64,000 bases of DNA from Heliocidaris tuberculata (taxonomy: Eukaryota > Echinodermata > Echinoidea > Camarodonta > Echinometridae): assembly GCA_025618425.1 (NCBI GenBank), contig CM046833.1, positions 4,887,207-4,951,206 on the forward strand, read 5' to 3'. The notes under the pieces were generated by a model. The model made no database searches and was not told the origin of the DNA. It saw nothing but the letters and a program-made list of their open reading frames with translations. Position 1 is the stretch's first letter. Each line of letters starts with the position of its first letter. A program made the translations under genes and the position numbers. Shown here in pieces: positions 61,977 to 64,000 of this stretch.

Positions 61977-62153
61977 ATGGATTCAGACCCCGAGACGGAG
62001 TCACCGATTTCTAGCTCCGGCCAAGTTTTTAGTGATCTAGAGTCTGGTTTCGAGCGAGATAGTGAAGAGGGCGAAGATCAAGCAGCCATTCGTCGGCTTA
62101 CCTTTAGAATACAACGCAACGCTTTAGAGGGCGTCTTCTATGATACACGCTGA
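61977..62153 (+). CDS. Small acidic protein or first exon, 58 codons, unknown
   Basis: ATG at 61977 in ATCATTATGG (G at +4). It encodes MDSDPETESPISSSGQVF, SDLESGFERDSEEGEDQ and AAIRRLTFRIQRNALEGVF, stop at 62151-62153. The first 40 residues are strongly acidic and Ser-rich, the tail basic/hydrophobic. The GC-richer, codon-like composition stands out from its surroundings. Acidic N-termini of this kind begin many nuclear or transposon-encoded proteins, but no family is recognisable. It could be a complete small protein or an unspliced first exon. Confidence 0.4.
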   Translation: MDSDPETESPISSSGQVFSDLESGFERDSEEGEDQAAIRRLTFRIQRNALEGVFYDTR

Positions 62154-62748
62154 ATATTTGAGAGAGATGTGTATTATATTATACTGTGTGAGGAGAGTAG
62201 CATGTGTAGTGTGGATGGATGCAGGATTGTGTACGTGATTTGTGTGTAGTGCCCACTGAACTAGTTCAGTGGCAGTGCCTGCCGCCTCCTGTGCTGTTCT
62301 CTAGTATTGGGTTTACCTAGTTTCAAGTAGTCTGCAGAAATAGACCCAATTTGACCTTATTAGTGAAGTGATGGGAAATTTGTAGGACTGCTCTGTGTCA
62401 GGTACAAACCCTAGTTAATTGTAAAAGAGTCTGTGCTGTAAGGCTACATGTTCTAGGCTTTGTAGTCTGTACTGTAGAAGTAGCATGTAAATTTGACTCT
62501 TTCAGATTCAGTCTATTCATAAAGTGTCACTTTGGGTTTCGGCTGCAAACTAGATATTGCAAGGGCAATGATGCACTCTATGCAAACGAGGAATATGGAG
62601 GTAATGATGTACCGAAAATTCAGAAATATGTTACAAAAGATATTTGAAAATAATGACACTGAATAGCAATAAGTAAAAGAAGGAAACCCACAAGAAGGAA
62701 ACCCACAAGAGTGCTACACGGGAATAGAAAATAAAGATATATACACAT

Positions 62749-62750
<2 letters not shown>
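62154..62750. other. Downstream of the small ORF; nothing recognised
   Basis: TG-rich sequence with words such as CTGAACTAGTTCAGT (a perfect short palindrome at about 62258). A duplicated AAGGAAACCCACAAGA lies near 62681-62708. No gene. Confidence 0.4.
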
Positions 62751-62779
<29 letters not shown>

Positions 62780-63120
62780 TGGGAGATAGAAGAGGGGGAA
62801 AATAGAGAGAAGTAAGTTTTCGAATGAGGAAGATGAAGGAATTAAATGAAGACGAGAGAGATCCTTCTCCCTCTTTTTCCATTTCATTCATTTGTCATAC
62901 CCAATTTTACTTTTGTTCTTCTTCTCTCTCTCTGTCTCTCTCTCTCTTTGTTTTTTCTTCGTTACCTTTTTCTGATGTTCTAGTTTTTAACGCTGTTCTG
63001 TTTGTCTTCATATTTTCATGATCTTCCCGTCGTTCTCCAGTTCTTTCTCTTTCCCACCCCACCGTTTCTTTCCCCTTTCTCTTTCTTTCATTCTATCCCC
63101 CCCCCCTCTCTCTATTTTCC
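62751..63120. repeat. (GA)n and (TC)n microsatellites
   Basis: GA array at 62754-62780 and CT-rich tracts at 62918-62948 and 63040-63120, opposite in strand, so the region can fold on itself. Frames are compositional. Confidence 0.8.
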
Positions 63121-63562
63121 CCCTTATGCATGATAAAAGCAAGAAATGGACCAATTCACTGACAAAAAGTAATGCCACAAAATAGTTATAAGATATTTCT
63201 TAAAAAATGAAGATTATAATTTCTCATTTTCTTTTTTTTTTAAATCATAAATCAATGTACATGCCAATATTAGTAGTGTATCGTGTTGGAAATACAACAA
63301 TTTCACTAATTAATATTTATTACATTCGGACACAAACTATTATACAAGTACATGTACTAACTTGCCCGAAAATGGTAGTCAGTTGAATAAAATTTTAAAT
63401 CAGGATATGTCAGGTTAATTGTACCATGGGACAAGTGCATATGATGTTAAATGGAGTATAATGTTAAAGTACGTTTTAGGAGATCACACTGAAATTTATC
63501 ATCACTGTAATAAAGATATATGGATATACGTTAAATTTATAAGCTATCTCTGAAATTCTTTG
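63121..63562. other. Unassigned AT-rich stretch
   Basis: No coding or repeat signal recognised. Confidence 0.4.
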
Positions 63563-63891
63563 ACACTTTCTCATCCTTTTCCCTATTCCCGTGTATATTT
63601 TATATGATTATATACAAGGAGTGATATGGTTCTCATTTTTGAAAGCATATAGTGAGACGTATTATTAGTCGTTAAAATTGTTATTATCACATTTTCATTC
63701 AAAGGAGAGTAACATGGTAACAGTTCTTAAACCCCTTTTCACCTTTTCATCCCTTTCCCAATTCCCGTATATATAACAAGGAGTGATGTGTGGCTCTCCA
63801 TTTTTGAAAGCATAGAGTAAGATATACTGTTAGTCATTCAACATTGTTATTATCACATATTAATTAATTGGAGAGCAACATGGTAACAATT
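63563..63891 (+). repeat. Tandem duplication of about 160 bp
   Basis: 63563-63725 and 63740-63891 share TCATCC-TTTCCC-ATTCCCGT, ACAAGGAGTGATRTG, TTTTTGAAAGCATAKAGTRAG, TTATTATCACAT and GGAGAGYAACATGGTAACA. Diverged direct copies of unknown origin. Confidence 0.8.
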
Positions 63892-64000
63892 ACATTATCA
63901 TTTTCTTTATGGCAAACGTTGTTGTGGTGTTTGTATACAATATTAAACCAGATCAGAGTATAAAAGTTCGATGTTTTTTATAATTATCTCATTGAATTAG

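Overview
This window is eukaryotic and almost certainly from a marine invertebrate. It has intron/exon structure with consensus splice sites, several clades of non-LTR retrotransposon debris, Penelope-like and tRNA-derived elements, many foldback DNA elements, long TA/CA/CT microsatellites and unusually many G/C homopolymers (up to 32 bases). The dispersed repeats with an internal G-run, and the general texture, make me think of an echinoderm such as a sea urchin. I cannot exclude another invertebrate deuterostome, a cnidarian or a mollusc. Nothing bacterial, plasmid or phage-like is present: no operons, ribosome binding sites or CRISPR arrays.

Layout. 0-9 kb: dispersed G-tract repeats, small foldbacks and two decayed LINEs on the minus strand (3.66-4.62 kb and 7.79-8.60 kb, the second with a recognisable RNase H domain). 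9.0-13.66 kb: the proline-rich last exon and 3' UTR of an unidentified host gene on the plus strand. It is split by a 252-bp foldback with a perfect 10-bp target duplication and by a 2.5-kb hAT-like element. That element itself carries a 418-bp foldback, a 491-bp TTAA-flanked palindrome and two adjacent copies of a 585-bp terminal-inverted-repeat element, each with an intact 115-codon SAP-domain ORF. 13.7-26.9 kb: a minisatellite, a 1.5-kb long-inverted-repeat element, TTAA-flanked MITEs, three tandem pyrimidine-rich modules and a LINE C-terminus.

27.0-29.3 kb: a 2.3-kb inverted-repeat element filled by a minisatellite that is open in all three forward frames. 29.3-32.0 kb: a reverse-transcriptase pseudogene ending in a tandem 8-mer. 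32.9-33.7 kb: tandemly duplicated LINE endonuclease fragments. 34.2-36.1 kb: a tRNA-headed SINE pair and a satellite of about 235-bp units running into a 500-N assembly gap. 40.3 kb: a Penelope-like fragment. 41.2-42.4 kb (minus strand): two consecutive phase 1-1 immunoglobulin-domain exons, the best host-gene evidence in the window.

44-64 kb: a TTAA foldback interrupted by a retroposon, a possible GC-rich exon (45.2 kb), an inverted-repeat element with 182-bp tandem units (47.9-48.7 kb), a GC-rich element with an 8-bp target duplication (51.3 kb), a 2.4-kb element made mostly of CAACGTTGG repeats (53.1-55.5 kb), a 193-bp foldback with a 9-bp target duplication (56.1 kb), a CCAAT/TATA promoter-like region (59.6 kb) and a 58-codon acidic ORF (61.98 kb).

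The genes do not form a pathway. The two themes worth following are the SAP-ORF mobile element, possibly a small derivative of an undescribed larger transposon, and the recurrence of inverted-repeat elements whose interior is a private tandem array.
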